This document shows, in pieces, positions 51,288 to 59,072 of a DNA stretch of 59,256 nt; positions within the stretch are counted from its first letter, which is position 1, and every line of letters begins with the position of its first letter. The DNA is taken from NCBI GenBank assembly GCA_910575245.1, contig CAJTEN010000030.1:1-59256 (forward strand), in the 5' to 3' direction. The notes beneath the pieces were generated by a model, which ran no database searches, was not told the origin of the DNA, and saw nothing but the letters and a program-made list of their open reading frames with translations. The position numbers were made by a program, and so were the translations under genes. The DNA comes from Clostridia bacterium (GTDB lineage: Bacteria > Bacillota > Clostridia > Lachnospirales > Lachnospiraceae).

Positions 51288-54083
51288 ATGAGTTATCCGA
51301 TTTGCAGAGCAATTACATTATATAGTTATCATATGCCAGTCAGGAAAAGTTGTTTATCGGCACAATATAGCACAATTGGATTTTTTGATGGGATGTCAAC
51401 GGAGATTATTGATGTTGATTATGTACAAAACGATTTGAAATCTTTGTGGTGGTATACTGCAGAGCAAACCAGTAAATGTGATGGGACTTATTCCTTTCAG
51501 AATATCTTTGCAATGGCGGATGATGAGTGGAATGAGGAGTGTACAGATGAGATATTCTGGTCGGAGGAAACGGATCGTAATTATCCGTTAACCATGGTAG
51601 TTTTTATGCAATTTAAAGAATATATAGTAGATGAAGGAGGGATTGGAAACCAATGCAAGCAATTTAATACTATTGTAAAACAACATTTGGAAGGAGGGAA
51701 AGGATATGCATATGGTTCCGTTGATAAAAATGAATTTATCGTTTGCCTGAAATGTAGAAATTACCATAATGCTGTCAGCACGATCAAGAGACTTCACAGA
51801 ATTGACAGAAGCGTTGTATATAGCTATTCTGTGTTTTCTATAAGGCATATAGTGCTTGATAATTTATGGACAGAAGATTATACTTACCTGTTTGATGAGA
51901 AGATTGAATCTATTTGTCTGAAAGGAATTACAAATAGTATAAGAAATAGTGAATATACACTAAATCTCGATGAAAAATACTATGATTTTTGTGAAAAGCT
52001 GGCGGAAAGGTTATATGCGAATGAGGGACGTAAGGAAGTCATTAAGTGTGGGGAACGCTATATAGAATGTGGTAATAAAGACAGATTATATGATATCCTC
52101 GGAGATGATGATTTTCGGTATATTGCAAGGAAAGTGAAACTCGGAACTCTTTTGAATGAATATAGGAAAGAAGGGATGTTATCTTATTTAAATCCCGATT
52201 TTTCATTCTATTTATTTTCATCTGGTCTCGTGTTGAATACTGTGACTGAATGTGATATAAAGCTTGATAGCTGTAAAGTGCAGAGTGAAGGAAAAAAATT
52301 GTTCGAATTAATAATTCCAAGACATTGTGACACAGTTACACCGATTTTAGAGGAAATATACAAAATTATCAGGAACAAATATTTTAATGATGGTAAGATG
52401 TTATCGATTTACTATGCATTATATCAGCTTTTGCAGTCATTTAAAGTATTAGAGCTTTCTCCTGCTAAGCGGTATGATTTTTTCTCAATGTTTCCACCTT
52501 TTAAGTTGCTTGTACAAATTGTGTATGAAAAACTGAATAAAGAAGATAATGAAAAAATTGGAGAACGGAAAGAGATATTCGAATTTATTCATAAGATTAG
52601 TATGACTTTTCACAGTGCTCAGCGAACAGATCTGCAATTCTTTCAAATACAGGACTTTAATGTGATTGTCCATTACGCGCCCGCTAAATTGCGAGCTTTT
52701 TATGCGATGTGGATTTTAAATCTATCAGAAATGTATGGTAGATTTAAAGTGAATTCTAACAAACATTATTCATTTATTTTCGCGCCTGGAATGTTCGAAA
52801 TTACGATGGTGAGGCAGCTGTTTCCGAGCGATATGGAATCAGATCGGCTGATGTTGGTTACACTTCCTGATCGTGCTGTTTATGAGATCAAGAAATTATT
52901 AATCAGGTTATCGCATGAGGCAGCACATATTGGATGTGAACGGCAGCGAGGAGCAAGGCACTCTTATGCTTTACGGGCGTGTGCAAGAATCGCAAAGCTG
53001 GAGTTGCACGCATTTATGCTATATAAAATTGATAATAATGAGTGGATGAATTCAGACACATTTATTAAGAAGGTTTGCCAGGATAGTAGTCTATTACAAG
53101 AGTTGGAAGATGATTTGATAGAAGAAAATCGAGTCATTTTAAAGCAATTTAGTGAGGATGAGAAAGATGGTGAATGTCGAAGAGAAAGATCCATCTTACA
53201 TATAACTGAGGCTTTTGAAATAATGCTTGAAAAGTATGGAGAAAAGATAATTGCAGATTATTGTTCCCATATTAAAAATGAATATATTTCATCAATGAAA
53301 AGAACCGGCGACAGAAATATGTACTTAGCGCAGGTGAGCAGGATATGTAATGATGCACAAATAGAAATGTGCGAATTTATAGGGACTTTTTGGAATATTC
53401 AGCTAAAAAAAGTTGCAGAAATGTTTTACTACATCGAAGAAGAGGCGTTTGCTGATTTGATTACGATTTTGACGTTAGAACATTCTATGGAGGATTATAT
53501 AATGTCCTTTACATCAGATGAAATAACGGAAGAAGATATCGATGTGGCGAATGGTGCAACGGCTGTTGCCGTAAGGATGGCATTAGTGATTGACACTGTT
53601 GTTAAAATATCAAAAAGCGAGTGGATGTGTGTCAACAGACCATCCTTTAAGAAGGAGTGGACAGAAAAACAGTTGGAAAAATTATGCAAATCATTTCCAC
53701 GAAATTCTGTTGAGGAGTGTCTGACATTACAGATTTTGGGTTATAATGAAGCTGTGAAGGATTCTCTTAAACAAATTCATAATTATCAGCGCATGTATGA
53801 TCCAGTAGAAGGCGGTTATACTATTACTATATACGGGTTTTTAGTAGACGAAGTAGTTTGGAATACTTTAAGCAAATATCTGTATATGTGTGCGGAAAGA
53901 TATATCAGTGCCTTGCCAGAAAATAACAGGGAGCTTGATAAACAGCAAAGATATTTTGCGGAAATCTACAGTCATTTAAAACAGGGATCATTTATAAATT
54001 GTATGCAGACTATTGAAAATTTTCTGTGGCGATATGAACAGAAATGTGATGATAATTTGGAAAAAACGCTGAAAATATGGTAA
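51288..54083 (+). CDS. Large protein with HExxH zinc-peptidase motif, unknown
   Basis: A 931-residue protein without a signal peptide. Residues about 95-190 have a strand-helix-strand-strand-helix-strand pattern: LTMVVFMQFKEY, FNTIVKQHL, YAYGSVDKNEFIVCLKCRN, AVSTIKRLHR, VYSYSVFSI. This recalls a cyclase/GGDEF-type palm with a changed signature (my inference). A long helical middle leads to RLSHEAAHIGCERQRGARHS, with H543-E544-x-x-H547 as a zinc-peptidase HExxH. EEEAFADLITI at 717-727 offers a possible third ligand Glu. The C-terminal 200 residues are helical. GAGAGG lies upstream. The base composition is A+T-rich compared with flanking genes. Function unknown; coupling with the membrane protein upstream is likely. 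Confidence 0.65.
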   Translation: MSYPICRAITLYSYHMPVRKSCLSAQYSTIGFFDGMSTEIIDVDYVQNDLKSLWWYTAEQTSKCDGTYSFQNIFAMADDEWNEECTDEIFWSEETDRNYPLTMVVFMQFKEYIVDEGGIGNQCKQFNTIVKQHLEGGKGYAYGSVDKNEFIVCLKCRNYHNAVSTIKRLHRIDRSVVYSYSVFSIRHIVLDNLWTEDYTYLFDEKIESICLKGITNSIRNSEYTLNLDEKYYDFCEKLAERLYANEGRKEVIKCGERYIECGNKDRLYDILGDDDFRYIARKVKLGTLLNEYRKEGMLSYLNPDFSFYLFSSGLVLNTVTECDIKLDSCKVQSEGKKLFELIIPRHCDTVTPILEEIYKIIRNKYFNDGKMLSIYYALYQLLQSFKVLELSPAKRYDFFSMFPPFKLLVQIVYEKLNKEDNEKIGERKEIFEFIHKISMTFHSAQRTDLQFFQIQDFNVIVHYAPAKLRAFYAMWILNLSEMYGRFKVNSNKHYSFIFAPGMFEITMVRQLFPSDMESDRLMLVTLPDRAVYEIKKLLIRLSHEAAHIGCERQRGARHSYALRACARIAKLELHAFMLYKIDNNEWMNSDTFIKKVCQDSSLLQELEDDLIEENRVILKQFSEDEKDGECRRERSILHITEAFEIMLEKYGEKIIADYCSHIKNEYISSMKRTGDRNMYLAQVSRICNDAQIEMCEFIGTFWNIQLKKVAEMFYYIEEEAFADLITILTLEHSMEDYIMSFTSDEITEEDIDVANGATAVAVRMALVIDTVVKISKSEWMCVNRPSFKKEWTEKQLEKLCKSFPRNSVEECLTLQILGYNEAVKDSLKQIHNYQRMYDPVEGGYTITIYGFLVDEVVWNTLSKYLYMCAERYISALPENNRELDKQQRYFAEIYSHLKQGSFINCMQTIENFLWRYEQKCDDNLEKTLKIW

Positions 54084-54177
54084 GATGTAATAAAGAGCTT
54101 TTAAAGATGATGCGGCTGTGATAAAATGGAGAAAAATGGTGCTGTTATTCAGTCGGTTGGATATGGAGGAGCCAGAT

Positions 54178-54363
54178 ATGATAAAGACAAAGATAGGTGT
54201 TAGTACAAATCAAATTAAACCCTTTCAAATGTGTAAAGGTGCAGATATATTGCATATAGAGAAGAACGAAGGAACACATTACAGTGCGAAGACAGACAGG
54301 CAGATCCGGGTACCGATTGGGGATATTGACAAATTGCGAAACAGAATAAAAGGAAATGCATAG
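54178..54363 (+). CDS. Small hypothetical protein after the peptidase-like gene
   Basis: A 61-residue hydrophilic protein (MIKTKIGVSTNQIKPFQ to IDKLRNRIKGNA) with no recognised family. The ATG at 54178 is chosen because GGAGGA lies 7 bases upstream; in-frame codons before it lack a ribosome site. It begins 94 bases after the large gene and ends just before a terminator, so it may be the third member of the AT-rich operon. It is real with moderate confidence only. Confidence 0.5.
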   Translation: MIKTKIGVSTNQIKPFQMCKGADILHIEKNEGTHYSAKTDRQIRVPIGDIDKLRNRIKGNA

Positions 54364-54405
54364 GCACTGTATTTGTAAAGAACAGGATAATTATAGAGAA
54401 ATTAG

Positions 54406-54436
54406 AAAACACTTTTCCTAATAGAAAAGTGTTTTT
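54406..54436 (+). terminator. Terminator of the AT-rich operon
   Basis: A perfect 12-bp stem: AAAACACTTTTC pairs with GAAAAGTGTTTT around CTAATA, ending in a T run. It lies 43 bases after the small protein gene. Confidence 0.85.
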
Positions 54437-54518
54437 CTGTGTGATGGAAAATATATGGTTGATTTTTTTGGTGTTTTTATAGCCTGTATTACTGAAATAT
54501 GGAAGGAAAGCAGACGTT

Positions 54519-55871
54519 ATGAACAAGAAGATTATTCTAATCGGCCCGGTTTACCCCTATAAGGGAGGCATCTCACATTATACCGCTCTGATGTATCGTG
54601 AATTGGCAAAAAGATATGATGTGGAGATGATATCCTATAAGATGCAGTATCCGAAATTTCTGTTTCATAAGGAACAGAAGGATTACAGCAATGATAGCTT
54701 TAAGATAGAAGATACGAACTATATGCTACATACTGCCAGCCTTTTCAACATTATCAGGACGGCGCATTATATCAGGCGGCAGAAACCGGATATGGTGCTG
54801 ATTCAGTGGTGGCATCCCTACTTCGCACCGTGCTATTTTCTTCTGGAAAGGTTTATGGGAAAGCAGAATGTGGTTTTTGTTTGTCATAATGTGTTACCGC
54901 ATGAGAGATTCCCTATGGATAGGCTACTTGTGCGATTGGTACTTAAGAGTGGAAGGCATTATGTCGTACATGCTAAGGAAGAGGGAAAAGAATTAGAGCA
55001 GATCAGACAGGGGGCGGATTATACGGTGACGCCGCATCCTACGTATAATGTTTTTCGATTTGAAGGAATGAGTAAGCAGCAGGCGCGGGAGCGGCTGCAT
55101 ATAAGACAGGAAGAGAAGATTCTGTTGTTTTTCGGTTATGTGAGAGAATATAAAGGACTTAAGTATCTGCTTCGGGCGATGCCGGAGATTATCCGCAAAC
55201 AGACTGAGGCGGGCGGAAGGGAAGAAGACAAGGTTCAAGAGGGGGAAAGCAAATGGAAAGCGAGCAAGGTTCAGGAGAGGGAAAGCGATAAGGAAGAGAA
55301 CAGGGTTCAGGAGGGAGAAAACAATAAGGAAGCGAGCAAGGTTCAGGAGGGGGAAAGCAATAAAGAAGATAGTAACGTTCGGATAGAAAAAAGTGTAAGG
55401 GAAGGGAATAAGGGGGAAGCGAATAAGATACGGTTGTGGGTTGTCGGAGAGTTTGGTGCAGACAGAGAAGAGTATATGGCGTTGATTAGTGAACTTGGGA
55501 TTGAAGAATACGTTACTGTAGTGGATTCTTATACACCTGACAGAGAGGTAGAGAAATATTTTGCCGCCGCAGACTTGGTGGTTCTGCCTTACGTCTCTGC
55601 AACCCAGAGCGGAATCGTACAGATCGCATACGGTTTTACTAAGCCGGTAATTGTGACGGACGTAGGCGGTCTGCCGGATGTGGTGAAAGACGGAAAGACC
55701 GGATATGTGGTGCAGCCTGAGAAACCGGAAGAAATCGCCCGGGCGGTGCGAAGCTTCTATCAGGATGAGATGGAACTGCTTATGACAGAGAATATTTGCA
55801 GAGAAGCGTATCGATTCTCTTGGGAACGAATGGGAGATATAGTTGAGGGTTTTATGAATCAGGAGGGATAA
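54519..55871 (+). CDS. GT4 glycosyltransferase with an internal repeat insertion
   Basis: A 450-residue GT-B-fold transferase. The N-terminal domain (1-200) starts IILIGPVYPYKGGISHYTAL and has VFVCHNVLPHE. The C-terminal domain has ILLFFGYVREYKGLKYLLRA at about 205-225 and, after the insertion, VLPYVSATQSGIVQIAYGF and KPVIVTDVGGLPDVV with the nucleotide-sugar Glu/His region. Between them, residues 238-297 are a low-complexity insert of 12-residue units such as KVQEGESNKEDS, encoded by a 36-bp minisatellite. The insert is in a surface loop of the C-terminal domain, so the enzyme could stay active. Sugar and acceptor are unknown. It belongs with the two glycosyltransferases at 56448-58746 by theme, but not by orientation. 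Confidence 0.88.
   Translation: MNKKIILIGPVYPYKGGISHYTALMYRELAKRYDVEMISYKMQYPKFLFHKEQKDYSNDSFKIEDTNYMLHTASLFNIIRTAHYIRRQKPDMVLIQWWHPYFAPCYFLLERFMGKQNVVFVCHNVLPHERFPMDRLLVRLVLKSGRHYVVHAKEEGKELEQIRQGADYTVTPHPTYNVFRFEGMSKQQARERLHIRQEEKILLFFGYVREYKGLKYLLRAMPEIIRKQTEAGGREEDKVQEGESKWKASKVQERESDKEENRVQEGENNKEASKVQEGESNKEDSNVRIEKSVREGNKGEANKIRLWVVGEFGADREEYMALISELGIEEYVTVVDSYTPDREVEKYFAAADLVVLPYVSATQSGIVQIAYGFTKPVIVTDVGGLPDVVKDGKTGYVVQPEKPEEIARAVRSFYQDEMELLMTENICREAYRFSWERMGDIVEGFMNQEG
55230..55409 (+). repeat. 36-bp minisatellite inside the GT4 gene
   Basis: Four contiguous 36-base units start at 55230, 55266, 55302 and 55338. Each begins AAGGTTCAGGAG or a close variant. A degenerate fifth runs from 55374 to 55409. 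Because 36 is a multiple of three, unit gain or loss keeps the frame. Confidence 0.85.
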
Positions 55872-55947
55872 AGGGATATTATTTATGAAAGATGATATGT
55901 ATAAGTTTGTATGAAGACAAATGATAGAAAGAAAGGGAGATATTTGA

Positions 55948-56042
55948 ACAACAATATGTTGTATATATATTAATCGCAATGCATTTTGCGTACTTTTCAC
56001 GATACTTCTTTTTGTTGTGAGATAATAATTTAAACAACAAAA
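55948..56042. promoter_or_regulatory. Candidate operators of the XRE regulator
   Basis: ACAAC-AATAT-GTTGT (55948-55962), and TTTTGTTGT (56010-56018) facing ACAACAAAA (56034-56042). All share the ACAAC/GTTGT half-site and flank the likely promoter, fitting autoregulation by the gene that follows. Confidence 0.4.
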
Positions 56043-56065
56043 AAAGAACGAGAAGGTATTATAGT

Positions 56066-56416
56066 ATGAAACAATTATGCGAATTGATGAAGGATCTAAG
56101 ACAGGATCATGATTTGACACAAAAAGCAGTTGCGAAACATCTGGGAATCTCCCAGCAGTGTTACTCCGGCTATGAGAGAGGGAGCAGAGGTGTACCAATC
56201 TGGGTGGTAATAGAGCTGGCGAAGCTGTATCGGGTGAGCGCGGATTATCTTCTGGGTTTGGATACAAGTTACCTTGGCATCATGAATCTTATGAATATTT
56301 ATTATAAAGATGTTACGATGTACAAGATACTGTATGATCTTCAGAAGGTTAAGAAGAATAAAAGGGAGGAGTTGTTGACTTACATAAGGTTTGTAAGCAG
56401 TGAAGCCGAAGGCTGA
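56066..56416 (+). CDS. XRE-family helix-turn-helix regulator
   Basis: A 116-residue DNA-binding protein. The HTH_3 domain spans about 5-65: MKDLRQDHDLTQKAVAKHLG, ISQQCYSGYERGSRGVP, then IELAKLYRVSADYLLGLD. A short helical tail follows. The final residues SSEAEG and the stop are encoded by the dispersed palindromic repeat at 56393-56424, so the original C-terminus may have been changed. The target is unknown, and the ACAAC/GTTGT sites upstream suggest autoregulation. Confidence 0.88.
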   Translation: MKQLCELMKDLRQDHDLTQKAVAKHLGISQQCYSGYERGSRGVPIWVVIELAKLYRVSADYLLGLDTSYLGIMNLMNIYYKDVTMYKILYDLQKVKKNKREELLTYIRFVSSEAEG

Positions 56417-56424
56417 ACTGTCAC
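56393..56424 (+). repeat. Palindromic repeat forming the end of the XRE gene
   Basis: GTAAGCAG, TGAAGCCGAAGGCTGA, ACTGTCAC. This is the best-preserved core in the window. The codons read AGC AGT GAA GCC GAA GGC TGA. Confidence 0.7.
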
Positions 56425-56447
56425 GTTGATGCAGCTGACAGAAACGA

Positions 56448-57566
56448 TTAGGAAGTTCTTTTCAGCCTGCGCTCTAACCTCTCAGTAATCTGGTATTTTT
56501 CTACTGCGAAACGAATGACATTGATCAAACGATTCATAAAATATGCGGCAACAATATGCTTTCTGCGGAGCAATGCAATAATGATGGTATTACGGATGAA
56601 GCCTTTGGCTGAAGGTACAGTATTGTGGGCTGAGCATATATAGGAGATGCTGCTGCAGACGCGGAGCATTTTTAGGGTATGAATCGTCTTGCGGTCATTT
56701 AACGCCGCCAGATTATCCAGTTGTAGTAATGCATTGCGGCATTGCTGCACATAAGTATATTGCTCTATGATTTTGGGTGCGATATTATTTTTTGCCAGAT
56801 TATCCGTGATATAATTAATCAGGTTCTGTTGTCTTGCCTCCAGATCAGGGAGATGCCTGACGGCGCTACGGTGTATTTCCGAGTGGACATTTGTATTCCA
56901 ATAATAGAGGATATCCGATAAGGTGGAGATTTTGTCGGCCTGTAAAAGGAGTTGAAAAAGCATGATAAGATCATCTTCGTAGCTAACGAAGCTGCGAAAA
57001 CGCATATTCTTTTCCTCTATAAGCTGCCGGGATATAATGCAGTTCCATATGGTAGGATAAATGATGGCTTCATGGTTTTCATAGATAGCAAATCCTTTAA
57101 AAAGCATGGGCAGAAGCAGTTTATTCCTTGAACGGGGATTTTCAAGTATCGTGTCAGTATATTTTTCAAAAACAACCCTTCTGCCATTTTTTTTCTGCCT
57201 GTAGCAGCCACAAATAGCAGCTTGGCTTCCGTCTGTTATGATCCTGTGCATCATTATAGTGTACATTTTGCAGGAAATCTCATCGTCCTGATCACAAAAA
57301 CCGATATATTCACCGGATGCATGTCTGAGACCATAGTTCCTTGTGCAGGCAATGCCTTCATTTTCTTTATGATAGACTTTGATACGAGAATCCAAGTCTG
57401 CTTCCCGTTGACATAGTTCAAGGGAATGATCGGTTGAACCATCATCAATGAGCAGTATCTCCAAATTTTGATAGGAAGAATTAAGTACACTGTGAATTGT
57501 GCTTTGTATATAGTTCTCCCCGTTATAGATCGGTATGATAATACTTAATTTGATATCTTCATTCAT
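56448..57566 (-). CDS. GT2 family glycosyltransferase
   Basis: A 372-residue transferase with a GT-A catalytic domain in the first 230 residues: LSIIIPIYNGENYIQSTIHS, ILLIDDGSTDHSLELC, RNYGLRHASGEYIGFCDQDD with the metal-binding Asp cluster. The C-terminal third is helical and basic. The fold and length match capsule and exopolysaccharide transferases. It is transcribed together with the GT4 gene upstream on the minus strand (19-base gap). Donor and acceptor are not determinable. Confidence 0.9.
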   Translation of the reverse strand: MNEDIKLSIIIPIYNGENYIQSTIHSVLNSSYQNLEILLIDDGSTDHSLELCQREADLDSRIKVYHKENEGIACTRNYGLRHASGEYIGFCDQDDEISCKMYTIMMHRIITDGSQAAICGCYRQKKNGRRVVFEKYTDTILENPRSRNKLLLPMLFKGFAIYENHEAIIYPTIWNCIISRQLIEEKNMRFRSFVSYEDDLIMLFQLLLQADKISTLSDILYYWNTNVHSEIHRSAVRHLPDLEARQQNLINYITDNLAKNNIAPKIIEQYTYVQQCRNALLQLDNLAALNDRKTIHTLKMLRVCSSISYICSAHNTVPSAKGFIRNTIIIALLRRKHIVAAYFMNRLINVIRFAVEKYQITERLERRLKRTS

Positions 57567-57585
57567 GGTCTGTTTATTCTCCGAT

Positions 57586-58746
57586 TCAGTTATTTAGGCA
57601 ATTCAGGTATATACTGTATAAATCGTCTGCATATTGCTCTTTAGAAAATATATATTGTGCGGCGTTATAGCCGGCTTCTGCTATGAGTTCACGCTCCTGT
57701 GGATGTTGGAGCCCCCACAAAACAGCAAAGGAGAGACTATGGATATCGCCATATTTATATAGCATTCCGGTTCTGTTATTCTGGATTATTTCAGGATTTG
57801 CCCCAGTATTTGATGCAATAGTGAATAAACCAGCTAGCATATATTCTGCGGTACATCTCCCAAGGCCTTCCGCTTTAGAGCAGGTAACACCGATGTCATA
57901 CTCTGATAATAATTTGTTAATATTATCACGGTATCCTAATAGATTAATGCGATCCTCCAGATTGTTTTTCCTGATTTCCGCTTCGATACGTTTCTTATAG
58001 TCCGGGTAAGCTTCTCCTATGATATCCAATTCAACGTGGGTTCTGGCGTTAGCAGGTAGTTTTGAAATAGCTTGGACTAAATGAAGCTGCCCTTTATTAG
58101 GCTGTACATGTCCTGTTATCACAATTCTGATTTTATCTTTTACAGTCTTTTTGCGTTTCTTTATGTCGGCGGTATCCATGCCATCATAAATTGTGTGCAT
58201 TTTACAGACATCCAATCCTTTATCGCTCCAGCGATTTTTTACGGCATTGGAGATCATGATAAAAGAATCTGCAGCTTTATTCATATATTGAATACAGTTT
58301 TTCTTATAAAAAATAACATTGTAATCTTCCTGGCCCATTTCTCGGATATGCCAAATATGTTTGATACCGTATCTTGAAGAAATATATGCACCGATATCCT
58401 GTCTGTTAGTGTTGCTGTGAATGATGTCTATGCTTTCAAAATCAATAGGCAGTGAACAGACTTTATATTTTGTAAAATTTCCAAACAGATAGAATAAATA
58501 TTTGGTGAGATGTTTAGAAACAGTCAATAATTTATTGGTATACGGAGAACCAGCCATGATATCCCGATACCAAAATGAATAATTTTCTATGCCATGCTGA
58601 TCGCAGTATTCGTTTAAAGTATTTCTTCTTTTCGTTAATAGAACTGCTTCAATATTATGATATTCCCTAAGACACTCAATCATTGTTATCATGGATTTGG
58701 GAGCGCCATATTTATAATCTCCGCCGGAAATAAATAGTATTTTCAT
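57586..58746 (-). CDS. GT4 family glycosyltransferase
   Basis: A 386-residue GT-B-fold retaining transferase. It begins MKILFISGGDYKYGAPKSMI. The C-terminal domain has IVITGHVQPNKGQLHLVQAI, INLLGYRDNINKLLSEYDIG and CSKAEGLGRCTAEYMLAG, where the two Glu residues of the EX7E motif bind the nucleotide sugar. It is the first gene of a two-gene minus-strand operon with the GT2 gene. It probably builds a surface polysaccharide. Its start is supported by a purine-rich AGAGGG upstream on the minus strand. Confidence 0.9.
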   Translation of the reverse strand: MKILFISGGDYKYGAPKSMITMIECLREYHNIEAVLLTKRRNTLNEYCDQHGIENYSFWYRDIMAGSPYTNKLLTVSKHLTKYLFYLFGNFTKYKVCSLPIDFESIDIIHSNTNRQDIGAYISSRYGIKHIWHIREMGQEDYNVIFYKKNCIQYMNKAADSFIMISNAVKNRWSDKGLDVCKMHTIYDGMDTADIKKRKKTVKDKIRIVITGHVQPNKGQLHLVQAISKLPANARTHVELDIIGEAYPDYKKRIEAEIRKNNLEDRINLLGYRDNINKLLSEYDIGVTCSKAEGLGRCTAEYMLAGLFTIASNTGANPEIIQNNRTGMLYKYGDIHSLSFAVLWGLQHPQERELIAEAGYNAAQYIFSKEQYADDLYSIYLNCLNN

Positions 58747-59072
58747 AGATTTGCCCTCTGGTTACTTGTTATGCCTGGTTGGTTTAAAGTAATATGAGAA
58801 GACCTCATGGAAATATATTAACATGGTAAGCGAGGATATGCAAATTCTGTTAAGAATATAAATCTGCGCAATGAACAGACTCGCTGCTGTGGTTTACGAT
58901 ACCCTGAATCCGTGAGCCTTGCTCTAAATTATTTTCACAATGCCGCATAATTCCAGTACTTGTAGCATGTTTTATAGCCTCAAACTTTGCACCCAATGGG
59001 TAAAAAAGGTGCGGCATTTCCTTGTCCGTGGTATACTGGAATTAGCAAAAACATACAGTTCTGGAGGTCATC
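58747..59072. mobile_element. Left end of an IS1380 element plus upstream intergenic DNA
   Basis: No gene is visible here. AATGCCGCA (58939-58947) and TGCGGCATT (59010-59018) are inverted repeats framing the region before the transposase gene. GTATACTGG near 59031 may be part of its promoter, and CTGGAGG at 59061-59067 is its ribosome site. The exact terminal repeat of the element was not fixed. Confidence 0.45.

Noticed and set aside
55230..55409. Regular 36-bp repeats of CRISPR-like length
   Set aside because: The units are directly contiguous with no spacers, lie in frame inside a glycosyltransferase gene, and no cas gene is near.
54993..56267. 424-codon minus-strand frame across the GT4 gene and part of the XRE gene
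   Set aside because: It is an antisense shadow, long because the minisatellite lacks stops in that frame; the plus-strand genes have clear family motifs.
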